A stretch of DNA of 64,000 nt from Alphaproteobacteria bacterium. GTDB lineage: Bacteria > Pseudomonadota > Alphaproteobacteria > UBA9219. A program made the translations under genes and the position numbers. Location of the stretch: positions 301,081-365,080 of the forward strand of contig JAMFSS010000001.1 in NCBI GenBank assembly GCA_026225415.1. The letters run 5' to 3'. The notes beneath the pieces were generated by a model. The model saw nothing but the letters and a program-made list of their open reading frames with translations. It was not told the DNA's origin and did not search any database. Shown in pieces: positions 27,424 through 35,770 of this stretch (positions within the stretch are counted from its first letter, which is position 1; the number at the start of each line of letters is the position of its first letter).

Positions 27424-28335
27424 ATGAAGAAAAAATCAAGAAATAAGCTCAAAATCGCGTTCTGGCTGGTTTTTCTGGCGGGGTGCCTGTGGGTAGCGTT
27501 GGTGCCGCCGCGCCCGTCTGCGCCTTCTGTTACCGTTAAGGTGCAGCATCCTATACAGGTGGAAACGCCAATCGTAACGGGCGGAGAAGAAGCACCACCA
27601 CCCTCGCCGCAACAGGCGACAATTACCATTCCCGTCACGCCGGAAAAGCCGGAGACTTTGCCACCTGGCACGCATCCCGAAATCGCGATTGTGATTGATG
27701 ATGTAGGTGTCGATTTGAAAGGCAGCGAAAAGGCAATTGCCTTACCCGCGCCCATAACGCTGTCCTTCTTGCCCTATGCCACGCGGCTGCGTGAACAAAC
27801 AGCCGATGCGCGGCGGGCAGGGCATGAATTGATTCTCCACATGCCGATGGAACCAATCGGCCACGAAGACCCCGGGCCCGGTGCGTTGCTGGTCGATCTG
27901 CCCATGCGCGACTTACAGGAAAGGTTTGAGACTGCGTTATCAAGCTTTACCGGTTTTGATGGTGTGAACAACCATATGGGCAGCAAATTCACAGCCTATC
28001 CCGAAGGCATGAACATGGTGATGGATGAATTGGCGCAACGGCATCTGTTTTTTCTGGATTCGAAAACCAGCGCGCAATCGATTGGCCTAAAAATCGCCCA
28101 GGAAAAAGGATTGCCAACGGTAAGCCGCGATGTTTTTTTGGATGATGACCAATCACCCGATATTATCCGCAAACAATTGGAAGCGACCGAACATATTGCC
28201 CGCCGCAAAGGCTATGCCGTGGCCATCGGCCATCCGCATGCCGCAACAATGGAAGTGTTGACGGCATGGATAAAAGATGCGCAATCGCGCGGGTTTGTGC
28301 TGGTGCCATTGCATGATTTAGTGAAGGGGCAATAA
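27424..28335 (+). CDS. Divergent polysaccharide deacetylase family protein (YibQ/DUF610 type)
   Basis: 303 residues with an N-terminal membrane anchor (IAFWLVFLAGCLWVALV), then a Pro/Val-rich linker and a NodB-like barrel from about residue 80: PEIAIVIDDVGVDLKGSEKAI, PITLSFLPYA, GHELILHMPMEP, NHMGSKFT, FFLDSKTS, AIGHPHAATMEVL. These motifs fit the divergent deacetylase family (PF04748). The role is probably periplasmic and cell-envelope related. It is inserted in reverse orientation between trpE and trpG, with only 3 bp between its stop and the convergent trpE stop. Confidence 0.88.
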   Translation: MKKKSRNKLKIAFWLVFLAGCLWVALVPPRPSAPSVTVKVQHPIQVETPIVTGGEEAPPPSPQQATITIPVTPEKPETLPPGTHPEIAIVIDDVGVDLKGSEKAIALPAPITLSFLPYATRLREQTADARRAGHELILHMPMEPIGHEDPGPGALLVDLPMRDLQERFETALSSFTGFDGVNNHMGSKFTAYPEGMNMVMDELAQRHLFFLDSKTSAQSIGLKIAQEKGLPTVSRDVFLDDDQSPDIIRKQLEATEHIARRKGYAVAIGHPHAATMEVLTAWIKDAQSRGFVLVPLHDLVKGQ

Positions 28336-28338
28336 GCC

Positions 28339-29832
28339 TTATTTGCCAAACGCAACCGCTTCGGCGGCCGCGCGTAACATGCCCCGCGCCTTGGCTTGCG
28401 TTTCGCGATATTCCGATAGCGGGTTGCTGTCATAAACAATGCCTGCGCCCGCCTGCACATGCAGTTTGCCATCTTTCACAACGGCTGTGCGAATGGCAAT
28501 GGCGGTATCCATCGCCCCGTTCGCGCCGAAATACCCAACGCAGCCACCATAAATGCCACGACGGTCGGGTTCTTGTTCTGCGATAATTTGCATGGCGCGG
28601 ACTTTGGGTGCGCCGGAAACGGTGCCTGCGGGAAACCCGCCGATCAAGGCATCCAACGCGTCATATTTATCGTCCAACACGCCTTCGACATTCGATACAA
28701 TATGCATTACATGTTTGTAATATTCGATGCCGTTACGCTCGGTCACTTTCACGGTGCCCATTTTCGCGACGCGCCCCACATCATTGCGCCCCAAATCCAG
28801 CAACATCAAATGTTCGGCGAGCTCTTTTTGATCGGCTAATAAATCAGCTTCCAATTCCTTGTCCGTCATGTTGCCTTGGCCACGTGCACGCGTTCCGGCA
28901 ATCGGGCGAATGGTCACGATGTTGTCGCGCAATCGCACCAAAATTTCGGGGCTTGAACCCACCACCGAAAAATCACCGAAATCAAAGAAATACAAAAACG
29001 GCGAAGGATCCAATCGCCGAATGGCGCGATACAAATCAAATGGCGGCGGCGCAAAATCAACGGTAAAACGTTGCGACAACACAGTCTGAAAAATATCACC
29101 GGCACGGATATATTCTTTGGCATTCTCCACCATACCGATATAGGTCGCTTCGGTCATATTGGCTGTTGGCTCGCCAATAGCAATGGCGGGTTTGTTGGAC
29201 ACAACAGAGGCGGGCAGGGGATTGCGCAAATCATCCAATGCCCGTTGCAACCTCGTTTGCGCATCGGCGTAAGCTTTTTCAGGCGATAGGTTTTTATCAA
29301 ACCAGATAGGCGTCACAAGCGTGAATTTATTTTCAATCTGGTCGAATATGGCCAACAAGGTCGGGCGTATCATAATCGCTTCTGGCGCATCGACGCCCAT
29401 CGCTTTGTCATCCGTAATACGCTCCATATAACGCACCATGTCGTAACCCAGATATCCAAACAGACCCGATGAGACAGGTTGGGGTTGGTCGGGCGCATCA
29501 ATAGCACATTCTTTTAATAAGGCGCGCAGATCATCCAAAGGCGCGCGCGCCACTGTTGCAAAAGCTTCAGGATGATGTTGCGCATCGCGGTTAATCTCGA
29601 CCCTGCCGCCGGAATGACACCGCCAGATAATATCCGGATCGCGCCCGATAATCGAATAACGCCCGCGCACCGCGCCGCCTTCGAGGGATTCCAGTAAAAA
29701 AGAATATTTACGGTATCCCAGTTTCAACATTGCCGAAACAGGCGTTTCCAGATCGCTAACCATGCTTGTGGAAAGCGTCTGGTTCTTGCCCAAATTCCAA
29801 CGCTGCAAAAAAGACGGATAATCGGGCGTCAT
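28339..29832 (-). CDS. trpE: Anthranilate synthase component I
   Basis: Forms anthranilate from chorismate with TrpG-derived ammonia. The chorismate-binding core is complete: SPFLYFFDFGDFSVVGSSPE, RPIAGTRARG, LMLLDLGRNDVGRVAK, HIVSNVEG, FPAGTVSGAPKVRAM and GGCVGYFGANGAMDTAIAIRTAV. The LES-type feedback motif appears as LLESLEGG near the N-terminus, so tryptophan inhibition is likely retained. 497 residues from the ATG; a TTG one codon earlier is possible. The start overlaps the preceding stop as TGATG, coupling it to the PpiD-like gene. Confidence 0.97.
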   Translation of the reverse strand: MTPDYPSFLQRWNLGKNQTLSTSMVSDLETPVSAMLKLGYRKYSFLLESLEGGAVRGRYSIIGRDPDIIWRCHSGGRVEINRDAQHHPEAFATVARAPLDDLRALLKECAIDAPDQPQPVSSGLFGYLGYDMVRYMERITDDKAMGVDAPEAIMIRPTLLAIFDQIENKFTLVTPIWFDKNLSPEKAYADAQTRLQRALDDLRNPLPASVVSNKPAIAIGEPTANMTEATYIGMVENAKEYIRAGDIFQTVLSQRFTVDFAPPPFDLYRAIRRLDPSPFLYFFDFGDFSVVGSSPEILVRLRDNIVTIRPIAGTRARGQGNMTDKELEADLLADQKELAEHLMLLDLGRNDVGRVAKMGTVKVTERNGIEYYKHVMHIVSNVEGVLDDKYDALDALIGGFPAGTVSGAPKVRAMQIIAEQEPDRRGIYGGCVGYFGANGAMDTAIAIRTAVVKDGKLHVQAGAGIVYDSNPLSEYRETQAKARGMLRAAAEAVAFGK

Positions 29833-31712
29833 CAATTATCCTGTTGCCGCAAATGGTCAAGTACCGCTGCATTGGTCTTTACGGGAAAAACGGTATAAAG
29901 ATGCTGAACATATTGTTCCAAAAATTCATCGCTCAGCGTCTTCTTGATATCGCTGCCAATCATGCCCTTGCGCGGATCGGGTTTGCTGGTATCGGCATCC
30001 GTTACGCTGTTCAACTGCGCGATAATTTGCTTGCTGTCCTGCAGGGCTGCCACAGTCTCGCCCTTTTTCAACTTAAACGCCTGCGACAATATTTGTTGTG
30101 GCAATAACGGGTCGGTATCGCCCAATTGAGACAAAGGCGACGACAGGCGCACACTGACACCCGGTTGCGAAGCAATGGCGGAAACTGGTTTGCCACCCTG
30201 CAAATCTTTTGCAATCGCATCGGCTTCGGCTTGCGCCTTAACCGCTTGCTCATGCGTTTTCCATGCCGCCGCAATTGTGTCCTTCACCGTATCATAAGGC
30301 TTGGCACCCGAAGGGGTAACATCATCAGTACGCACAACATAATAATTGCCCGCTTTGTCATCGGCAATCGGGCTTGTCTCGCCTGCATTTTGCGTAAAAC
30401 CCGATTTCAATACATCACCCTTGTTGGGGAATTCTTTCGGCGTCGAACCATTGGCCAAAGTGCCTGATGCATCGACCGCCGCAATCTTGACCAAACGCAA
30501 ATGAAGCTCATCCGCAATATCATCCAACGAATGTCCGGCTGCCAATTGATCATCCAGCTGATTAACAATGCGCGTTGCGGCTTCCACAGCCTGATCGCGT
30601 TTCATATCTTCTTTCAACTTATCTTTGATCGAAGCAAACGCCGGCGTTCCGGCGGCGGTAATTTTCTTGACCTGAACCACATGCCAACCCAATTGCGTTT
30701 TCACCGGATCTGTAATATCGCCTTCATGCAAAGCAAAAACGGGTTTGGATAATTCCGGCATCAGGCTTTTTTCTTCCAACCCTTCCATCGGAATAGCGCT
30801 CTCGTCGGCCTGTTTTGCCGCCGCCGTCAAATCACCCTTTTTACGCGCCTGCTGCGCCAACTCTGTCGCCTTGGCTTCGTCTTGCAACACAACTTGCACA
30901 ACATCGCGTTGTTCGGGTTGCGCAAATTGTTCGGGCTTGGTGTCATATTCCTTCTTTGCCTGATCGTCCGTTACCACAATATCCTTGGCCAGACCATCGG
31001 TCGTCAAAGTTGCAATCGTCAGGCTCCGGTATTCAGGTGCCGCAAACAAAGTCGGGTTCTGGTCATAAAAATCATGCAGCTGTTTATCGTCCGGCGTTGC
31101 AATGCCACCAATTTTTGCCGCATCAACGGTAATAACATCCAATGTGCGTTTTTGCGTACGCGCCGCATAAACGGCATCAATCGCGGTTTGCGGAATAACA
31201 TGGGCGCTGTTCAACGCGGCCAATAAAATCTGGCGCGACAAATCTTGTTGCCCTTGCGCGATAAAGCCGCTTTCGGTCAAATGCTGTTGTTCCAGCAATT
31301 GGCGGAACAACGCCTTATTAAAACTGCCATCCTTTGTGCGGAATTGCGGTTGATTGGCAACTAATGACAAAACCGCATCGGGGCTGACAATAATGCCCAA
31401 TCTTTGAATATCCTGGTCGACCAGATCGCGTTTAATGGCGTTATTTAATGTCGTGTCCAACAAACCCATCTGCCGCGCCTGCGCCGTCGTTAAATCGGGC
31501 ATCATGCCGCGCGCCTGTTGCAGGGTTTGCTCAAACAAATGGTTGAGCTCCTGCACCGAAATCTCTGTATTGCCTATCGTTGCAACCGTTTTTTGCAAGG
31601 GGTTACCGCGAAACATGTCGCCAATGCCCCAAATGCTGAAACTAACCATAAGAATCAGCATCAAGCCCTTAATAAACCAATGTTGAGCAAGATTGCGCAT
31701 AGATTGAAGCAT
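29832..31712 (-). CDS. PpiD-like periplasmic peptidyl-prolyl isomerase/chaperone (SurA N-domain)
   Basis: 626 residues anchored by one N-terminal membrane helix (FIKGLMLILMVSFSIWGIGDMF). A SurA-like chaperone domain covers about 35-190, and a parvulin domain covers about 255-360 (QLGWHVVQVKKI). A second C-terminal helical/parvulin-like region follows (NYYVVRTDDVTPSGAKPYD). It likely helps fold outer-membrane and periplasmic proteins at the translocon exit. Adjacency to trpE is conserved in alphaproteobacteria. A start four codons later (MRNLAQHWF) is equally plausible. The name PpiD is by analogy. Confidence 0.9.
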   Translation of the reverse strand: MLQSMRNLAQHWFIKGLMLILMVSFSIWGIGDMFRGNPLQKTVATIGNTEISVQELNHLFEQTLQQARGMMPDLTTAQARQMGLLDTTLNNAIKRDLVDQDIQRLGIIVSPDAVLSLVANQPQFRTKDGSFNKALFRQLLEQQHLTESGFIAQGQQDLSRQILLAALNSAHVIPQTAIDAVYAARTQKRTLDVITVDAAKIGGIATPDDKQLHDFYDQNPTLFAAPEYRSLTIATLTTDGLAKDIVVTDDQAKKEYDTKPEQFAQPEQRDVVQVVLQDEAKATELAQQARKKGDLTAAAKQADESAIPMEGLEEKSLMPELSKPVFALHEGDITDPVKTQLGWHVVQVKKITAAGTPAFASIKDKLKEDMKRDQAVEAATRIVNQLDDQLAAGHSLDDIADELHLRLVKIAAVDASGTLANGSTPKEFPNKGDVLKSGFTQNAGETSPIADDKAGNYYVVRTDDVTPSGAKPYDTVKDTIAAAWKTHEQAVKAQAEADAIAKDLQGGKPVSAIASQPGVSVRLSSPLSQLGDTDPLLPQQILSQAFKLKKGETVAALQDSKQIIAQLNSVTDADTSKPDPRKGMIGSDIKKTLSDEFLEQYVQHLYTVFPVKTNAAVLDHLRQQDN

Positions 31713-31738
31713 GGTAGGCCTTTCATTTGACCGCGATC

Positions 31739-31774
31739 CACCTCGATAGCAACGCTTGCGTTGCTATCGAGGTG
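31739..31774. repeat. Perfect 16-bp hairpin with CTTG loop
   Basis: CACCTCGATAGCAACG is followed by CTTG and then its exact reverse complement, with no T run. It lies in the ppiD-tpiA divergent spacer, so it would be in the 5' leader of the PpiD-like message or act as a cruciform/protein site. Confidence 0.75.
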
Positions 31775-31801
31775 ATGAATCGCTGGTCATAAACCAAAAA
31801 A

Positions 31802-31858
31802 TTAGAGCATTTACCGTATGCACATTGCTTGATTCGATGCATTCGGTAAATGCTCTAA
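31802..31858. repeat. 15-bp inverted repeat with 27-bp spacer
   Basis: TTAGAGCATTTACCG and CGGTAAATGCTCTAA are perfect inverted arms. The spacer itself has partly complementary TATGCA/TGCAT ends. A GATTC (GANTC) site lies inside. It sits 85 bp upstream of tpiA and may be a small palindromic mobile element or operator. Confidence 0.7.
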
Positions 31859-31943
31859 GGAATCTTCTTAACTATTTGTGAACCGGAAGATATGATAAAG
31901 GGAGGTCGCTTGATAGGCAAATTCTCACTCGTAAGAGGCAAAA

Positions 31944-32690
31944 ATGTCAAAACGCCGTCGCCTTGTGGTTGCAAATTGGAAAATGTATGGCCGGTTGACC
32001 TCCGGTTGCGTTTTGGCGCGCGATGTGGCCGATCTGGCCGAGGCCGCGCGACCCCTTAATTTCGATCTGGTGATCTGTCCTCCCGCCACCCTGACCTGGG
32101 CCGTGGGCGAGGCCATTTTGGGAACGCCCGTCGCCCTGGGTGGCCAGGATTGCCATTGGGTCACGCATGGCGCCTTCACGGGCGATATCAGCGCGGCGAT
32201 GTTCGTCGATCTGGGGTGCAAATATATCATCCTCGGCCATTCCGAACGCCGCCACGGCCACGGCGAGTCCAGCGAAGAAATTTGCAAAAAAGTCGAAGCG
32301 GCGCAATTGGCCGGATTGACGGTTATTCTGTGCGTCGGTGAAACGGCGGCAGAATTGGAATCCGGTTCGACCGCAGACATCATCGAAAAACAATTGCGCG
32401 AGTCTTTGCCCCAAAATGTGAAAACCGCCAATCTGGTTATCGCCTATGAACCGGTTTGGGCGATTGGCACCGGCCAACAACCGGCACCCGAAGATGTGGT
32501 CACGGTTCATAAACTCATCCGTAAAATTCTGGGCGAAATCGGCGAAACGGTTCGCGTGCTTTATGGCGGTTCGGTCAGCCCCGCCAACGCGGCATCTATC
32601 TTGTCCGAAACCGAAGTCGATGGCGTATTAGTTGGCAGCGCTAGCCTAAACGCCGATGGTTTCTGGGCAATAGCCCAGAACTGCCAGTAA
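31944..32690 (+). CDS. tpiA: Triose-phosphate isomerase
   Basis: Interconverts dihydroxyacetone phosphate and glyceraldehyde 3-phosphate. Catalytic Lys13 (ANWKM), His99 (ILGHSERR) and Glu168 (AYEPVWAIGTG) are all present, as is the phosphate-binding YGGSVSP and GVLVGSASL. 248 residues, normal length. AAGAGG precedes the ATG. It is divergent from the PpiD-like gene. Confidence 0.98.
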   Translation: MSKRRRLVVANWKMYGRLTSGCVLARDVADLAEAARPLNFDLVICPPATLTWAVGEAILGTPVALGGQDCHWVTHGAFTGDISAAMFVDLGCKYIILGHSERRHGHGESSEEICKKVEAAQLAGLTVILCVGETAAELESGSTADIIEKQLRESLPQNVKTANLVIAYEPVWAIGTGQQPAPEDVVTVHKLIRKILGEIGETVRVLYGGSVSPANAASILSETEVDGVLVGSASLNADGFWAIAQNCQ

Positions 32691-32742
32691 CGATCTCATC
32701 TGTTCGGGCATCTTGCCATCGGCGTCATCCCGGACGCTTGTC

Positions 32743-32766
32743 CCCCGAAGCCTTGGCGTAGGAGGA
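32743..32766 (+). repeat. Short interspersed repeat, copy C (after tpiA)
   Basis: CCCGAAGCCTTGGCGTAGGA plus GGAT, the cleanest copy of the family also seen near 1416 and 5646. It is embedded in a REP-like context (GTCATCCCGGACG...GATGATCCGG) typical of alphaproteobacterial extragenic palindromes. No gene lies between tpiA and the next minus-strand gene. Confidence 0.6.
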
Positions 32767-32819
32767 TGATCCGGTATCCATTGGCGCTCAGGCGCCATTT
32801 GCCGCGATGCGGTACTTCC

Positions 32820-33575
32820 TCATTTTACTGCAGGCGCGCTGTACACAAATTTTGTGCGACACGGAACAGATGGAGACTTCAAGTAAATTACATTGCGACC
32901 GTCTGGCAATAGAATCTTTTTGCCTTGCTCTAAAAACTCAACTATTGACTCACTCGTTTTTGGATCACGCAGTCCATAAGACGTATTCTGAACAGGCACA
33001 ATATCTTTATCAAGCGGCGGAGCAGAAGCCTCCATAACCTTGTGATGCTTATCTCGCTTAGACAGAACATCATCTACCAGAACGGCTTGCTCGCAAAAAA
33101 GAGAAGCCGGCATTTCTTCATTTTTTGATTTAAAATCTTCTGGATGCAATTTCTTATCGAGAGCGGATAAATGATGCTTGAATAAAATTGAGAGAAGCGG
33201 ACTCATCACAAGGCCAGTAATAAAAGTGCCTAGGTTTGTTGCGAGAGAGATTAAATTATTTACTTTATTTCTCTCTGCATGATCCTGATGGAATTTCTCC
33301 ATGCGGCTTTCATGGTCAGTTTTATGAGCTTGCTTATCGGCCAATTTCTCATCTGCGACCTTCTGTCTTGCCTTTTCTTTTAACTCGGCAATTCGTACAG
33401 GGTCATCTAGCAGAGTGCTGGCAACATCATAGGCATCCGGCTTTTTGTCTTCTGAAACTGTTTTGACGAATTCGGCCAGTGCCGCTTGGGACGCACGATC
33501 ATCTGGCGCTTCCCCATCAAGAAATTTTCTGGCTGCTTTTGCCAGCAACCAATCAGGCAATAAATTAGCCGACAT
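32820..33575 (-). CDS. Orphan protein with DGEA motif and central hydrophobic segment
   Basis: About 251 residues from the ATG reading MSANLLPDWLL; two upstream in-frame starts exist. Visible features: an N-terminal motif ARKFLDGEAPDDRASQAAL, a highly charged helical stretch (about 70-105, probable coiled coil), a hydrophobic segment LATNLGTFITGLVMSPLLSIL and a C-terminal half without known motifs. The motif recurs in the next gene (RYLDGEAADRLAHEA), so the two are probably related. AT-rich codon use suggests acquired DNA. Function is unknown; possibly membrane-associated. Confidence 0.65.
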   Translation of the reverse strand: MSANLLPDWLLAKAARKFLDGEAPDDRASQAALAEFVKTVSEDKKPDAYDVASTLLDDPVRIAELKEKARQKVADEKLADKQAHKTDHESRMEKFHQDHAERNKVNNLISLATNLGTFITGLVMSPLLSILFKHHLSALDKKLHPEDFKSKNEEMPASLFCEQAVLVDDVLSKRDKHHKVMEASAPPLDKDIVPVQNTSYGLRDPKTSESIVEFLEQGKKILLPDGRNVIYLKSPSVPCRTKFVYSAPAVK

Positions 33576-33660
33576 AAAATACCCCATAATCAATATAGGG
33601 ATATACTGCCATCAACTGGTTATAAATTGTTTAATCTAGGAAAACGGGACCCGGAAAAGA

Positions 33661-33978
33661 CTAACGATTATTAGCCTGAAGGGCGCGTTCTGCCCGAATC
33701 TTTGCAAAAGCTGCATCAATATCTTCCCGAATGGCAGCGCGTATTCTTGCATCAGATCCAGCTTGACGCGCTTCATGCGCTAGTCTATCCGCCGCTTCCC
33801 CATCCAAATATCTTTGCAGGATACGCTCCCGCGCCACGGAATCCCGCGTGAAGATAAGCTTAACGGTACCCCATACTGAGGCAGCAAGACTTGATGATTT
33901 ATGTTCAGTCGACATAGCTTTTCTCTGGGCTGTTTTGCCCGCTTCTTCCCAAGAAGCGTATGTCGTAACTGATAGCAT
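33661..33978 (-). CDS. Orphan protein related to its neighbour (DGEA motif)
   Basis: About 105 residues from MLSVTTYASWEEAGK, preceded by AAAAGG; a shorter form starting MSTEHKSSS is also possible. A moderately hydrophobic stretch (LAASVWGTVKLIF) is followed by RILQRYLDGEAADRLAHEA and a charged helical C-terminus (IDAAFAKIRAERALQ). The YLDGEA block matches the N-terminal block of the following gene. No known family. It is likely co-transcribed with the neighbour, 85 bp apart. Confidence 0.55.
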   Translation of the reverse strand: MLSVTTYASWEEAGKTAQRKAMSTEHKSSSLAASVWGTVKLIFTRDSVARERILQRYLDGEAADRLAHEARQAGSDARIRAAIREDIDAAFAKIRAERALQANNR

Positions 33979-34234
33979 TTTATGCCTTTTCTTGCAAAAG
34001 GATTGCGCCCCTTGCCCTGTAGTCAAAGGCTACAACCATCTGATTGATAATCCATTAAGAAATATGGTTAAAATCGAACAAACAATGCGCCATAGGCTGT
34101 CACGAAAGTAATGCGCCGGCCTCTGCGATGCCATTAAGAACGACACGAGCAGCTCACGAGCTGAAGCAAAAGGCGCTTCAGTCTGACTTTCGCATCAGGC
34201 AGGGAAGATTCCAGTCATATTAGTACTGTATCGA

Positions 34235-34309
34235 TGGTAGCACCGGACGGATTTGAACCGCCGACCAAGAGATTATGATTCTCCTGCTCTACCGCTGAGC
34301 TACGGTGCC
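34235..34309 (-). tRNA. tRNA-Met (elongator, anticodon CAT)
   Basis: On the minus strand: acceptor GGCACCG with CGGTGCT (terminal G-T pair), D arm AGCTC...GAGC, anticodon stem GGAGA/TCTCT with loop ATCATAA, T loop TTCAAAT and encoded ACCA. The first-pair G-T and AATCATAA loop match alphaproteobacterial elongator tRNA-Met. It lacks the three G-C pairs of initiator tRNA; a tRNA-Ile2 identity is less likely. Confidence 0.9.
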
Positions 34310-34427
34310 ATCTTGCGAAGGGGGAGGAATAAGGCAAATTGGGTTGTTAAGTCAAGCTGTTAAAGTGGATATTAACTCCAAATACGGTGATGGGGGGCAA
34401 GTTTTTACCCGTCTAGAGGGTTTATAC

Positions 34428-35768
34428 CTAATCACCCAACAACTCCCCAACGACCCCCCACAACCGCTCCCCGGCCAACCCATCACGTTGATCAAACAAC
34501 CGGTCACGCAAAGCATGACGGGTTTTTTGATGCGGGTCATTGGCAGGCGCGGCCAATGTCGCAACCGCCTCATCCGCAATTTTAAACAACCCATCCAGAT
34601 CATGTGCCACCGCGCCGCAAACATAATCTTCATGCTCGGCAATCAACTGGCGCGATTTGGCGATGTAATCCTGATGATCGGGGCGATAAAATAACACCGG
34701 CCTGTCGAGCAAAAGAAAATCAAACACAATCGAAGAATAATCGGTGATCATCACGCTGACATATTTCACGATCGGATAAATGTCAGTGCCGGGCGCGATA
34801 AACGTAATGGTCGGATATTGGGCGCGGAATTGTTCGATAACGCCTTGTTCTCCCGGATGCAGATTGACATACAACGCATAATCTTTCTTGTGGCAATAAT
34901 CCGCAAATTCGGCAATCCGCGCGATTTCAAACCACGCCATCCCGCCATGTTGCCGGAAAGTCGGCGCGTACAGAAAAACGGGTCGCGTCGAGGCGCAAAT
35001 TTTACCCAAGGCCTCGCTGTCGGTATTCAGCGCGTCATAGGCCGATAGATCACGGAACAAAACATCGTCGCGCACTTGCCCGATCGGCGCGTAATGTTTA
35101 AATTCAAATTTGCGCCGCCAGATATCGTAAAACCCCTTGGCCGCGCCCACAAAAACATCATACACGCCGTTCGACACCAACGCTTCCGCTGATGGTTGGC
35201 TGTCGAGGCGCGAACGGGCGGCAAGCTCCAATCCTATTTGTTTAATGGCAATCCCATGCCACAGCTGCACCGTTTTCGCGCCGTGCAGCATCGAATAAAA
35301 CGCGAATTGCCGCCAGTTGGGTTTGATATATTGTTCGTCCAGCACCAAAACTTTGGCGCTTAACATCAGCGCGATATCATCGGGTTGAAAATCGCCAAAT
35401 GTGCGGGGCAGGCAGGGCATATTGGCCATGCGCAATTGATGATGTTGTTTTTCATCGCGCGGCAAATAATAACATTCCACATCCTTGTCGGCCTTGGCCA
35501 AAAAAGACAAAAACGCGTATTTGATATTATCGCCGAAATAGCTGCGCCCCATAAAAAGGACGATCTTCTTTTTTGGATAAATGTCGGAAATATGTTCCAG
35601 CATGCCGGCAGTGCGGTACGCTTCTTCACGCTTGTCCAGCGTGCCCAAACCTTCCATCAAGCTTTGCGCCACGCCCAACATGCGCTGCTCAACGGCGCCC
35701 AACGCACTGGCAAGCGTCGTCACATTTTGTTCTAACGCCGTCAGCCTCTCTTCAACAGAAGCCGTCAT
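34428..35768 (-). CDS. CDP-glycerol glycerophosphotransferase family protein
   Basis: 446 residues. An N-terminal coiled-coil region (about 1-50, EERLTALEQNVTTLASAL) precedes a GT-B-like catalytic domain with the family motifs VQLWHGIAIKQIG, FLYAPTFRQHG, YVNLHPGEQ, MITDYSSIVFDFLLLDRPVLFYRPD. TagF/TagB-type enzymes transfer glycerol or ribitol phosphate to polyprenyl-linked glycans. In Gram-negatives they serve capsule or O-antigen synthesis. It starts 2 bp after the parE stop, an odd operon partner for a topoisomerase gene. Confidence 0.88.
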   Translation of the reverse strand: MTASVEERLTALEQNVTTLASALGAVEQRMLGVAQSLMEGLGTLDKREEAYRTAGMLEHISDIYPKKKIVLFMGRSYFGDNIKYAFLSFLAKADKDVECYYLPRDEKQHHQLRMANMPCLPRTFGDFQPDDIALMLSAKVLVLDEQYIKPNWRQFAFYSMLHGAKTVQLWHGIAIKQIGLELAARSRLDSQPSAEALVSNGVYDVFVGAAKGFYDIWRRKFEFKHYAPIGQVRDDVLFRDLSAYDALNTDSEALGKICASTRPVFLYAPTFRQHGGMAWFEIARIAEFADYCHKKDYALYVNLHPGEQGVIEQFRAQYPTITFIAPGTDIYPIVKYVSVMITDYSSIVFDFLLLDRPVLFYRPDHQDYIAKSRQLIAEHEDYVCGAVAHDLDGLFKIADEAVATLAAPANDPHQKTRHALRDRLFDQRDGLAGERLWGVVGELLGD

Positions 35769-35770
35769 TG

